Shown here in pieces: positions 57,763 to 64,000 of a DNA stretch of 64,000 nucleotides; position 1 is the first letter of the stretch, and every line of letters begins with the position of its first letter. Origin of the DNA: Bartonella sp. M0177 (GTDB taxonomy: Bacteria > Pseudomonadota > Alphaproteobacteria > Rhizobiales > Rhizobiaceae); NCBI RefSeq assembly GCF_016102285.1, contig NZ_JACFOY010000001.1, forward strand, positions 434,001 through 498,000, written 5' to 3'. Below the pieces are notes generated by a model that ran no database searches, was not told the origin of the DNA, and saw nothing but the letters and a program-made list of their open reading frames with translations. A program made the position numbers and the translations under genes.

Positions 57763-58986
57763 ATGTGTGAAGCATGTGGAAATTCTAGCCATAAAAAACA
57801 CGAAACTTTGGCGCGGCGTGAATTTTTGAAAGAAGGCGGCGCGTCTGTTCTTGCCGCCGGTGCAATGATGGGAACAAGGGCAGCCGCAAAGGCAGCTCCT
57901 TCAGAAGGCAAGACGGTTATTGGCAAAGAGCCTTTCGAAACCCGCGCCTATGCTGCAAAAAGTGCAACATCCGGTTTTTCGCCGATCACCATCACACGAC
58001 GTGCTTTGAGGCCGGACGATGTTCTTCTCGACATTCTTTATGTCGGCATTTGCCATTCCGATATTCATGCTGTTCATTCCGACTGGAGCGCCGCCCATTA
58101 TCCTATCGTGCCCGGTCATGAAATCGTCGGTCGTGTTCTTGCGGTTGGTTCAAAGGTTACGAAATTCAAAGTCGGCGATATTGGCGGCGTTGGTTGCATG
58201 GTGGATTCTTGCGGTACATGTGAAAATTGCCTTGATGACCGCGAACAAAACTGTCTGAACGGGACCACCTTTACCTATGATTCACCCGACAAGATAAGCG
58301 GTGGTTATACCTTTGGCGGCTATAGCGACCGCATGGTTGTAAACGAGCGTTTTGTTATTCATATTCCAGCCCAAGTGCATCTTGCCGCTTACGCGCCTCT
58401 GCTTTGTGCCGGTGTGACCACCTTTTCCCCTATGCGCCATTGGAAATTGAAAAAAGATCAAAAAATAGCAATTGTTGGCCTTGGTGGTCTTGGACATATG
58501 GCCTTGAAACTTGCCCATTCCATGCGTGCGGATGTCACTGTTTTCACGACAACAGAAGGAAAAATTGCCGATGCCAAACGTTTGGGCGCAAGTGCTGCAT
58601 TTTTGTGGACTGACAAAAAGGCTTTCGAGCGCCTTACCAATCATTTCGATTTGATGATCTCGACAGTGCCGGTTTCATATCCGATGCAGCCTTTCATGAA
58701 TATGCTCAAACTTGACGCAACACTCGTCAATGTGGGCGCTCTTGGAGAATTGACAGGCGGGTTGAGTGGCATGGCCAATGGCTTTGGCCGAAAAAGCCTT
58801 GCCGGTTCGATGATTGGCGGCATTGCCGAAACACAGGAAGTGATTGATTATTGTGCGGCGCGCCATATCGAGGCCGATATAGAACTTATCAAACCCGACG
58901 AAATTGATCGCGCTTATGAACGGGTTATGGCCAAAGATGTGCGCTACCGGTTTGTTATCGACTTTGCGTCGGGTAAATCCGCTTGA
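57763..58986 (+). CDS. Zinc alcohol dehydrogenase (CAD/YahK type) with a Tat signal
   Basis: 407 residues. The N-terminus carries a twin-arginine signal RREFLKEGG followed by a hydrophobic ASVLAAGAMMGTRAAAKA, then a full medium-chain dehydrogenase. Catalytic zinc ligands lie in GICHSDIH and PGHEIVG, the structural zinc site in CGTCENCLDDREQNC, and the cofactor loop is GLGGLGH. The CAD group reduces aldehydes with NADPH. Export by Tat would place it in the periplasm, where NADPH is scarce. The ATG at 57763 has GGGAG upstream. CMD and DUF2255 genes follow. Confidence 0.87.
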   Translation: MCEACGNSSHKKHETLARREFLKEGGASVLAAGAMMGTRAAAKAAPSEGKTVIGKEPFETRAYAAKSATSGFSPITITRRALRPDDVLLDILYVGICHSDIHAVHSDWSAAHYPIVPGHEIVGRVLAVGSKVTKFKVGDIGGVGCMVDSCGTCENCLDDREQNCLNGTTFTYDSPDKISGGYTFGGYSDRMVVNERFVIHIPAQVHLAAYAPLLCAGVTTFSPMRHWKLKKDQKIAIVGLGGLGHMALKLAHSMRADVTVFTTTEGKIADAKRLGASAAFLWTDKKAFERLTNHFDLMISTVPVSYPMQPFMNMLKLDATLVNVGALGELTGGLSGMANGFGRKSLAGSMIGGIAETQEVIDYCAARHIEADIELIKPDEIDRAYERVMAKDVRYRFVIDFASGKSA

Positions 58987-59097
58987 AATCGGCGTTATAT
59001 CTTCATTGACGACGATTTTTTTGAGGCGAGTTTAATTTTCGCCGGTACGCCAAGTTATTTTTCACAAAACGGTTTTGCAAAATTACAGGAAAAAACA

Positions 59098-59721
59098 ATG
59101 TTGACACTTGAACAGAAAAGACTTGTTCCCGTTGCCGCTTTTGCGGCTGAAGGAAATATTGATGGATTGAAAAATGCACTAACCGAAGCGCTAGACGACA
59201 AGGTTGCGATCAATGCTATCAAGGAAGTGCTTGTTCAAACTTATGCCTATGCGGGGTTTCCAAGAAGTCTGAATGCACTTTCTGCTTTGATGGATGTAGT
59301 CAATAAAAGACGTGAAGCGGGTAAAAAAGATGAACAGGGTAAAAATGCCTCTCCCGTCCACACAGATAAAACAATGTTGGAGGTCGGGACCGGAATCCAG
59401 ACAAAACTGGTTGGGCAACCGGTGACAGGCCCGCTTTTTGAATTTGCTCCCGCAATTGACCAGTTTTTGAAAAGTCACCTTTTTGGCGATATTTTTGTGC
59501 GTGACAATCTTGACTATGAAACTAGAGAAGTCGCGACAATTGCTATGCTTGCAGCACTTCAAGGCGCCCAGTCGCAATTGAAATCACATTATCAGATGGG
59601 AACGAATACTGGTCTTGAAAAAACGGATTTGCAGGAAATTGTTACCATTCTTGAAACGAAGGTCAGTCCGGACGTTGGAAAACGGGCAAGTGAAGTGCTT
59701 GACAGTTTCCTGAATGGTTGA
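59098..59721 (+). CDS. Carboxymuconolactone decarboxylase (CMD) family protein
   Basis: 207 residues with two CMD-like halves. The first has KEVLVQTYAYAGFPRSLNALSALMDVV, the second LDYETREVATIAMLAALQGAQSQLKSHYQMGTNTGL. The CxxC of AhpD-type peroxidase helpers is absent, so a decarboxylase or an uncharacterised function is more likely. CAGGA precedes the ATG. It is 111 bases after the alcohol dehydrogenase and 36 before the DUF2255 gene, a common trio. Confidence 0.85.
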   Translation: MLTLEQKRLVPVAAFAAEGNIDGLKNALTEALDDKVAINAIKEVLVQTYAYAGFPRSLNALSALMDVVNKRREAGKKDEQGKNASPVHTDKTMLEVGTGIQTKLVGQPVTGPLFEFAPAIDQFLKSHLFGDIFVRDNLDYETREVATIAMLAALQGAQSQLKSHYQMGTNTGLEKTDLQEIVTILETKVSPDVGKRASEVLDSFLNG

Positions 59722-59757
59722 CGTTTTTGGTGAAAATGTTTTTCAAGAGGCTGAATA

Positions 59758-60132
59758 ATGAGTGAATGGACAAAGAACGAGCTTGCTGCAATTGATGCAG
59801 CCGATGATCTCGAAATGGCTCCCTATCACGAGGATTTAAAGACAACCGGTACACCGGTGCGGATTTGGGAAGTTGTCGTCGATGGCGGCCTTTATGTGCG
59901 TGCCTATAGCGGCACATCGTCACGCTGGTATCAGGCCGCAATCAAACAAAAAAGCGGAAAAATTATCGTGTCCGGAAAGACACAATCTGTTCATTACGAA
60001 GCTGTTAAAGATCCGGCGGTTCTTGATAGGATTGATGAGGCTTATCACAAAAAATATGATCCAAGCCCCTATGTCGGACCAATGGTAGGAGAGAGAGCGA
60101 AAGCCGCAACAATCAAAATCATAAAAGCCTGA
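59758..60132 (+). CDS. DUF2255 family protein
   Basis: 124 residues, one small domain: WTKNELAAIDAADDLEMAPYHED, RIWEVVVDGGLYVRAYSGTSSRWYQAAIKQKSGKI and YHKKYDPSPYVGPMVGERAKAATIKI. The family has no established activity; its fold is thought to resemble flavin- or nitroreductase-type small barrels. AGAGG precedes the ATG. Last gene before a strong terminator. Confidence 0.85.
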   Translation: MSEWTKNELAAIDAADDLEMAPYHEDLKTTGTPVRIWEVVVDGGLYVRAYSGTSSRWYQAAIKQKSGKIIVSGKTQSVHYEAVKDPAVLDRIDEAYHKKYDPSPYVGPMVGERAKAATIKIIKA

Positions 60133-60182
60133 TCGTCATTGTTGGTTATCGTTTTTCAAAACAGCAAAATGAAAGTTCAAAT

Positions 60183-60218
60183 AAAAGGCCGACAGTTCCG
60201 GAGCTGTCGGCCTTTTTT
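60183..60218 (+). terminator. Strong bidirectional terminator
   Basis: AAAAGGCCGACAG (60183-60195) and CTGTCGGCCTTTT (60204-60216) are perfect complements with loop TTCCGGAG and a TTTTTT tail. It separates the alcohol dehydrogenase operon from the convergent metallo-hydrolase gene. Confidence 0.93.
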
Positions 60219-60306
60219 AATTGGTTGTGTGAAAAAGCACGCACAAGCTAGATTTGAAAATATCAAAGTCGGTTGCACTTTTTTACTTTTTTAAGTAGCA
60301 AGTGAC

Positions 60307-61089
60307 TTAGAATTCGAGTTTGTCACCTTCAAGCGGGATAATAACCGATTTGCCAATACCTGCCTTATCGACATAAGAACGAAGTTCTTTCCGGCTTAAA
60401 ACAGCATGGTTGCAGGCTTCCATATGGATAGCAACGAGCTTTGATTGTGGCGCGATTTTATGGGTGTGAACGACATCCTCCTTGCCCATAATAATTGAAC
60501 CGAAGCCTTGAAGCTGTGCGTCACCTGCATGAAGAACAACAACTTCCGGCTTATATTGTTTTAAATTATCTTCGACAGCGTCAATCCATATTGTGTCGCC
60601 TGCAAAATAAAGCGTTGGTTCATTCGGTGCTTCAAAAATAAAGCCGGTGGCATGGCCTAGGACTTCACCAACTTCATGGTTCTTGAAAGCTTCATTGCTT
60701 CCGTGCTGGCATAAAGTTTTGGTTACATGAATGCCGTTTTCATAATCAAGTTTTTGCGGCAGAACGGCGAGATTTTTGAAACCTTGGCTCCCAAGAAAAT
60801 CTTTATCTTTTTCATTCTGTACGAATATTTTCTGTTCTTTGTCTATAAGTCCTGTTGCAACCTCGTCCCAATGGTCGGGATGGGTGTGACTTAAAAAAAC
60901 GGCATCCACATTTTTGATAATGTCTCTGGCATCAAAAGGCAGTTCTACGCGCGGAAACCGTCGCTCGCTATGAACTGTACCGGGAAGTCCGGGATAGCGA
61001 TCTTTTTCTGCGAGCATCGGATCAATCAAAATGTGTTTTCCCGCGTAATCAAGAACAACCGTTGCGTTACGAATGAATGTGAATTTCAT
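60307..61089 (-). CDS. MBL-fold metal-dependent hydrolase (UlaG-like)
   Basis: 260 residues. The metal motif is HTHPDH (68-73), preceded by VDAVFLS, with further ligands in TLCQHGS, FAGDTIW (Asp) and VAIHMEACNH. The N-terminal IRNATVVLDYAGKHILIDPML is typical of the UlaG/lactonase-like subgroup. Substrate unknown; lactones or phosphodiesters are possible. AGAGG precedes the ATG. It is a single gene ending before the shared terminator. Confidence 0.83.
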   Translation of the reverse strand: MKFTFIRNATVVLDYAGKHILIDPMLAEKDRYPGLPGTVHSERRFPRVELPFDARDIIKNVDAVFLSHTHPDHWDEVATGLIDKEQKIFVQNEKDKDFLGSQGFKNLAVLPQKLDYENGIHVTKTLCQHGSNEAFKNHEVGEVLGHATGFIFEAPNEPTLYFAGDTIWIDAVEDNLKQYKPEVVVLHAGDAQLQGFGSIIMGKEDVVHTHKIAPQSKLVAIHMEACNHAVLSRKELRSYVDKAGIGKSVIIPLEGDKLEF

Positions 61090-61221
61090 GGTTAAAACCT
61101 CTTCAATTTCTTGAAGTTTATGTAAGCATGCTTTTAACCATTAGAAACTGGCCTGATGGTCAAAAGACATTCATATCGGGCCAAAATTTAGCGAGGTTTT
61201 TTGTTGGAATAAAACTATCGG

Positions 61222-62229
61222 TTAAATTGAAAACGTTTGGCGCCATTTTGTTGGTGTAACCTGAAACGCGTCAATAAAGCTGCGGCGGAATGATTGGGTA
61301 GAGGCAAATCCGGCAAGTTGCGCAATTTCCTCAATAGAAAGTTTTGTTGTTTCCAATGCGTGTCTCGAAAAATGCAGCCTTTCATGGTTAAGCCATTCCA
61401 TTGGTGAACGGCCGGTTGCCTGATGAAAGCGGCGGGTAAATGTGCGCCGGCTCATACCGACATTCTTGGCCATAGTGTCGAGAGAATAGGATGAGGCGAG
61501 GTTTTTTCTGATTGTTTCAAGCAATGAATTTATGCGCTGGTCGCTTGTCGATATTGGAACAGGGGTGGCAAGATATTGGGCTTGACCGCCCTCGCGATGC
61601 GGTGGCGTCACAATCATACGTGCAGCATGATTGGCAACAGCGCCACCGTAATTTTTGCGAATAAGGTGAAGACAACAATCAATACCCGCAGCAGTTCCGG
61701 CGGAAGTGATGATATTACCATCTTCAACATAAAGGGCATTAAAATCGACTTCCGTATCAGGAAATTGTTCGGCAAACTGTTTTTCATAGGCCCAGTGCGT
61801 TGCAGCTCTTTTCCCCTTCAAAAGCCCGCTAAAGGCCAGAACATAAGTGCCAAGACAAAGCCCCATAATGGTTTTATTTTTTCGCGCTTCACTGTTAAGA
61901 CTTGTCTTCAGGGCAGAAGAGATCGGTTGTTCAGGATCCGGCCAATAGGGAATGACGATTATATCGGCGTCCTCAAGGCTTTTTAGATCGTGGTCGACTT
62001 TTATTGAAAAAGTATCCTGACCTTCAACAATTCCGGTTTTTTCTGAAAACAGAATTGGCTTGTAATAGGTTTTGTCCGGCATAGCCGCACCGAACGCCAT
62101 GACCGGAACAGAAATGTGAAACGGGCTGAAATTTGCCATGACATAAATGGCAACAGTTTTCGGTATCCGGTTCAAAGTTCTATTTTCAGCGGTATCCATG
62201 TTTTGCAGGCCGTGTGATAGCCGGTCCAT
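61222..62229 (-). CDS. GlxA-family transcriptional regulator (DJ-1/PfpI + AraC)
   Basis: 335 residues from the ATG at 62229; a TTG at 62238 with AAGG five bases upstream is an alternative and would overlap the previous stop. The DJ-1/PfpI domain (about 25-210) has the nucleophile elbow MGLCLGTYVLAFSGLL with Cys and ends TSAGTAAGIDCCLHL. The C-terminal AraC pair is SLDTMAKNVGMSRRTFTRRFHQATGRSPMEWLNHERLHFSRHAL and SIEEIAQLAGFASTQSFRRSFIDAFQVTP. Such regulators often control betaine or amino-acid catabolism. It is translationally coupled to the aminotransferase. Confidence 0.86.
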   Translation of the reverse strand: MDRLSHGLQNMDTAENRTLNRIPKTVAIYVMANFSPFHISVPVMAFGAAMPDKTYYKPILFSEKTGIVEGQDTFSIKVDHDLKSLEDADIIVIPYWPDPEQPISSALKTSLNSEARKNKTIMGLCLGTYVLAFSGLLKGKRAATHWAYEKQFAEQFPDTEVDFNALYVEDGNIITSAGTAAGIDCCLHLIRKNYGGAVANHAARMIVTPPHREGGQAQYLATPVPISTSDQRINSLLETIRKNLASSYSLDTMAKNVGMSRRTFTRRFHQATGRSPMEWLNHERLHFSRHALETTKLSIEEIAQLAGFASTQSFRRSFIDAFQVTPTKWRQTFSI

Positions 62230-62234
62230 TTCTT

Positions 62235-63431
62235 TCAAACAGACCTTGCAATGGTTGTAACAATCTTGTCAAACGTCTCGTCATCAAGCCACAGACTATT
62301 TGATATGGTCAACATTCTTGCTGCAAAATCTCTGGCATTGGGCGTTGAAAAATGCGTGTTGAAATGAGGTTCAAGATAGGAATAATCCGGCAAAGCATGA
62401 ACAAACAGGCGTGTCACGCCATAGGGTGAAGGCCATAAGGTTTCAAGTGCTTTGTCCCGTGCTTCTCTGCTTTTAAAAAGCACCATAATAAATGGCCAAA
62501 TGGCCCCTTCATCATCAATGCCTTTAACAACCGTGATTGAGGGAATTTCCGCAAGCTTGTTGATGCGACGTTGCGCCTGTTTTTTTATGTCCTCTAAAAA
62601 AGGTTTGAGCCTTGAAGCGGCATTTGCGCCTCTTTTCATTCTGAAACGGCTCACAAGATGAACGGGAATATCGTCATCAAAAACATCACCGACCGCTTCC
62701 TCTATATTGCCGACGGCAAGTTCCTTGCGCCTCGGCACGCCATAGGCGAGTGATAAAAGCTCTGGACGATAGGCGATAGAATATCCCAACAATTCGCTTA
62801 TGCGTTTAAGTTCAAAGAAAAAACGGGATTTTACTATTTTTTTGTGGGTTTCCTTTAATGCCAGACGGATTTCATCATTGGACGATGTCAAAAGGCCGCC
62901 TTCATAAAGGGTAAGGCCCTTTCCGACGGCGAGACTGAAAAAAGCAATATCCCCCGTTTTGCCGGCCGCTGAACCAAGCGCCTGTGCCCCGTCTTCAATG
63001 ACATAAGCACCTTTTTTATGAGCCATTTGAACGCATTTTTTTACGTCTGCCAATTGGCCGCCAATATGGGTCGGAATAACAGCCAGTGTTTTTTCGTCGA
63101 TCAGTTTGTCGAGGCAATCAAAATCGAAATCGAAACTGTTTTTTGCTGTATCGCAGAGTTTTACTGTCAAATTGCAATGGGCAATGGCAAGCACAACGAG
63201 AGGGCAATTATAAGCCGGTATGATAACGTCTCTGCGCCCTTCGTTCCTGGGCATATTTGCCAGAGTTTGAAGGGCAACAATGAGCGAAGCCGTGCCGGAA
63301 CATTCCAGAATAAGCGGCGGCAAATCGAACAATTCGCTTAAATTGGAGCAGAGTTCTTTTTTTGTTGGCAACCAATCATGCCAAACCATAGGGAGACCGG
63401 CGGTTGGTGGAATTTCGCCTTGTCTCGTCAT
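62235..63431 (-). CDS. DegT/DnrJ/EryC1/StrS-type PLP enzyme
   Basis: 398 residues. LECSGTASLIVALQTL, IPAYNCPLVVLAIAHCNLTVKLCD, AVIPTHIGGQLADVKKCVQMAHKKGAYVIEDGAQALGS (PLP Asp) and the Schiff-base lysine in FFSLAVGKGLTLYEGGLL identify the sugar-aminotransferase fold. Unlike classical family members it is not next to nucleotide-sugar genes but to small exporters and a GlxA regulator. It could be a surface-sugar aminotransferase or an amino-compound enzyme. Confidence 0.8.
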   Translation of the reverse strand: MTRQGEIPPTAGLPMVWHDWLPTKKELCSNLSELFDLPPLILECSGTASLIVALQTLANMPRNEGRRDVIIPAYNCPLVVLAIAHCNLTVKLCDTAKNSFDFDFDCLDKLIDEKTLAVIPTHIGGQLADVKKCVQMAHKKGAYVIEDGAQALGSAAGKTGDIAFFSLAVGKGLTLYEGGLLTSSNDEIRLALKETHKKIVKSRFFFELKRISELLGYSIAYRPELLSLAYGVPRRKELAVGNIEEAVGDVFDDDIPVHLVSRFRMKRGANAASRLKPFLEDIKKQAQRRINKLAEIPSITVVKGIDDEGAIWPFIMVLFKSREARDKALETLWPSPYGVTRLFVHALPDYSYLEPHFNTHFSTPNARDFAARMLTISNSLWLDDETFDKIVTTIARSV

Positions 63432-63433
63432 TG

Positions 63434-63829
63434 TCAGGATTTCTCGTTTTCTTTTTTGATGACATCACGTTCGGCAAATGCAAGGCAGACAATGCCCGCA
63501 ACAATAAACAGCGCACCGGCAAAATGTGCCAATGAAATTGTTTCGCCGAATATCAGAACGGAAGCAATCATGACAGTGACGACTTCAAGATGCGACGCCG
63601 CAAATGCCGGACCTACCGGTGCGCGTCTTAAAAGCGTCATCCATGTGAAGAATGCCCCGACATAGCCGAGAATGGCAAAATAGACAAAAGGATGGGAAAA
63701 AATACGGTATAACCATCCGAAGCTTGCTTCCAAGGGCAGGGCGGCGGTTGCTGAAAGCTTGAAGCTGATCTGTCCGAGCGTGTCGAACATCATCAAAAAG
63801 AAAAAGCCCAGAATATAGAAGCGACGCAT
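63434..63829 (-). CDS. Small EamA/DMT-family transporter, subunit 1
   Basis: 131 residues, four predicted helices, a half-size drug/metabolite transporter like ArnF/EmrE. It ends EVVTVMIASVLIFGETISLAHFAGALFIVAGIVCLAFAERD, the typical EamA tail. Its start overlaps the stop of the upstream partner (TAATG), and its stop is two bases before the DegT-type gene. It probably pairs with that partner to form a full exporter. Confidence 0.8.
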   Translation of the reverse strand: MRRFYILGFFFLMMFDTLGQISFKLSATAALPLEASFGWLYRIFSHPFVYFAILGYVGAFFTWMTLLRRAPVGPAFAASHLEVVTVMIASVLIFGETISLAHFAGALFIVAGIVCLAFAERDVIKKENEKS

Positions 63830-64000
63830 TAAAAAGCTCCCACAATAGCAACACCAATGGCAACAAAGCTGATGCCGAGAACCCGCATAGAGGTGAGTTT
63901 TTCATCAAAAAACAGCCGCCCCAATACCATAATGACAATGATATTGATTGAGCCGAGCAATATGCCTTCCGAAAGCGGAACCAATGTTAAAAATGCCATC
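63829..64000 (-). CDS. Small EamA/DMT-family transporter, subunit 2 (partial at window edge)
   Basis: The last 56 codons are visible: FLTLVPLSEGILLGSINIIV, then a short loop DEKLTSMRVLG and a final hydrophobic ISFVAIGVAIVGAF. This is the second half of an EamA repeat (PLxEGI...GE/DEKLT...G). The stop TAA shares bases with the next ATG. The N-terminus lies beyond base 64000. Confidence 0.72.
   Translation of the reverse strand, partial: MAFLTLVPLSEGILLGSINIIVIMVLGRLFFDEKLTSMRVLGISFVAIGVAIVGAF

Overview
The window looks like a chromosome segment of a low-to-medium GC alphaproteobacterium of the Hyphomicrobiales (Rhizobiales), probably close to Bartonellaceae. The main signs are the gene order dusB-ntrB-ntrC, many rhizobial-type amino-acid ABC transporters and GntR/LysR-controlled catabolic cassettes, and a Bartonella-style autotransporter. 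The placement rests on gene order and protein style read by eye; no database search was run.

Layout. 1-0.3 kb: end of a glycosyltransferase. 0.3-10.2 kb: a hydroxyproline island with a proline-racemase-type epimerase, a D-amino-acid (D-hydroxyproline) oxidase, a DapA-type deaminase and a GntR regulator, then a transport operon with a substrate-binding protein, a fused aconitase X (cis-3-hydroxyproline dehydratase type), two permeases and an ATPase. 10.7-16.3 kb: an ABM protein and a siderophore-uptake locus (MFS importer, TonB receptor, AraC regulator). 16.9-29.1 kb: an AT-rich accessory block with an IS6-type transposase remnant, an aminotransferase, an FAH-family dehydratase-like protein, a polar amino-acid ABC transporter, a LysR regulator and an iron alcohol dehydrogenase, followed by a row of decayed genes (alpha-ketoglutaric semialdehyde dehydrogenase, MFS permease, DapA-type dehydratase). 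29.6-34.8 kb: a conserved core (tRNA-Ser(UGA), ntrC, ntrB, dusB, GST, tRNA-Ser(GGA)). 34.8-40.7 kb: an autotransporter bracketed by oppositely oriented IS6-type remnants, then an ApeA-like HEPN anti-phage protein. 40.8-45.2 kb: two MFS transporters and a LysR regulator. 45.4-53.6 kb: a second catabolic cassette (GntR, DapA-type lyase, aldehyde dehydrogenase, FAD oxidoreductase, MHS transporter, GntR, nitrilase-type amidase). 53.7-56.2 kb: a ThiXYZ-like ABC transporter. 56.5-64 kb: LysR, a Tat-exported zinc alcohol dehydrogenase, a CMD-family protein, a DUF2255 protein, a metallo-beta-lactamase-fold protein, a GlxA-type regulator, a DegT-type aminotransferase and a pair of small EamA exporters.

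How the genes fit together: much of the window imports and breaks down hydroxylated amino acids, imino acids or sugar acids that converge on alpha-ketoglutarate semialdehyde. The dedicated semialdehyde dehydrogenase at 25.2 kb is dead, so the intact aldehyde dehydrogenase at 47.1 kb is the obvious local replacement. The less ordinary observations are tandem repeats that place stop codons in all three frames after two genes of the hydroxyproline island, the inverted IS remnants around the autotransporter, the apeA candidate with a possible 5' frameshift, and a Tat-signal alcohol dehydrogenase.
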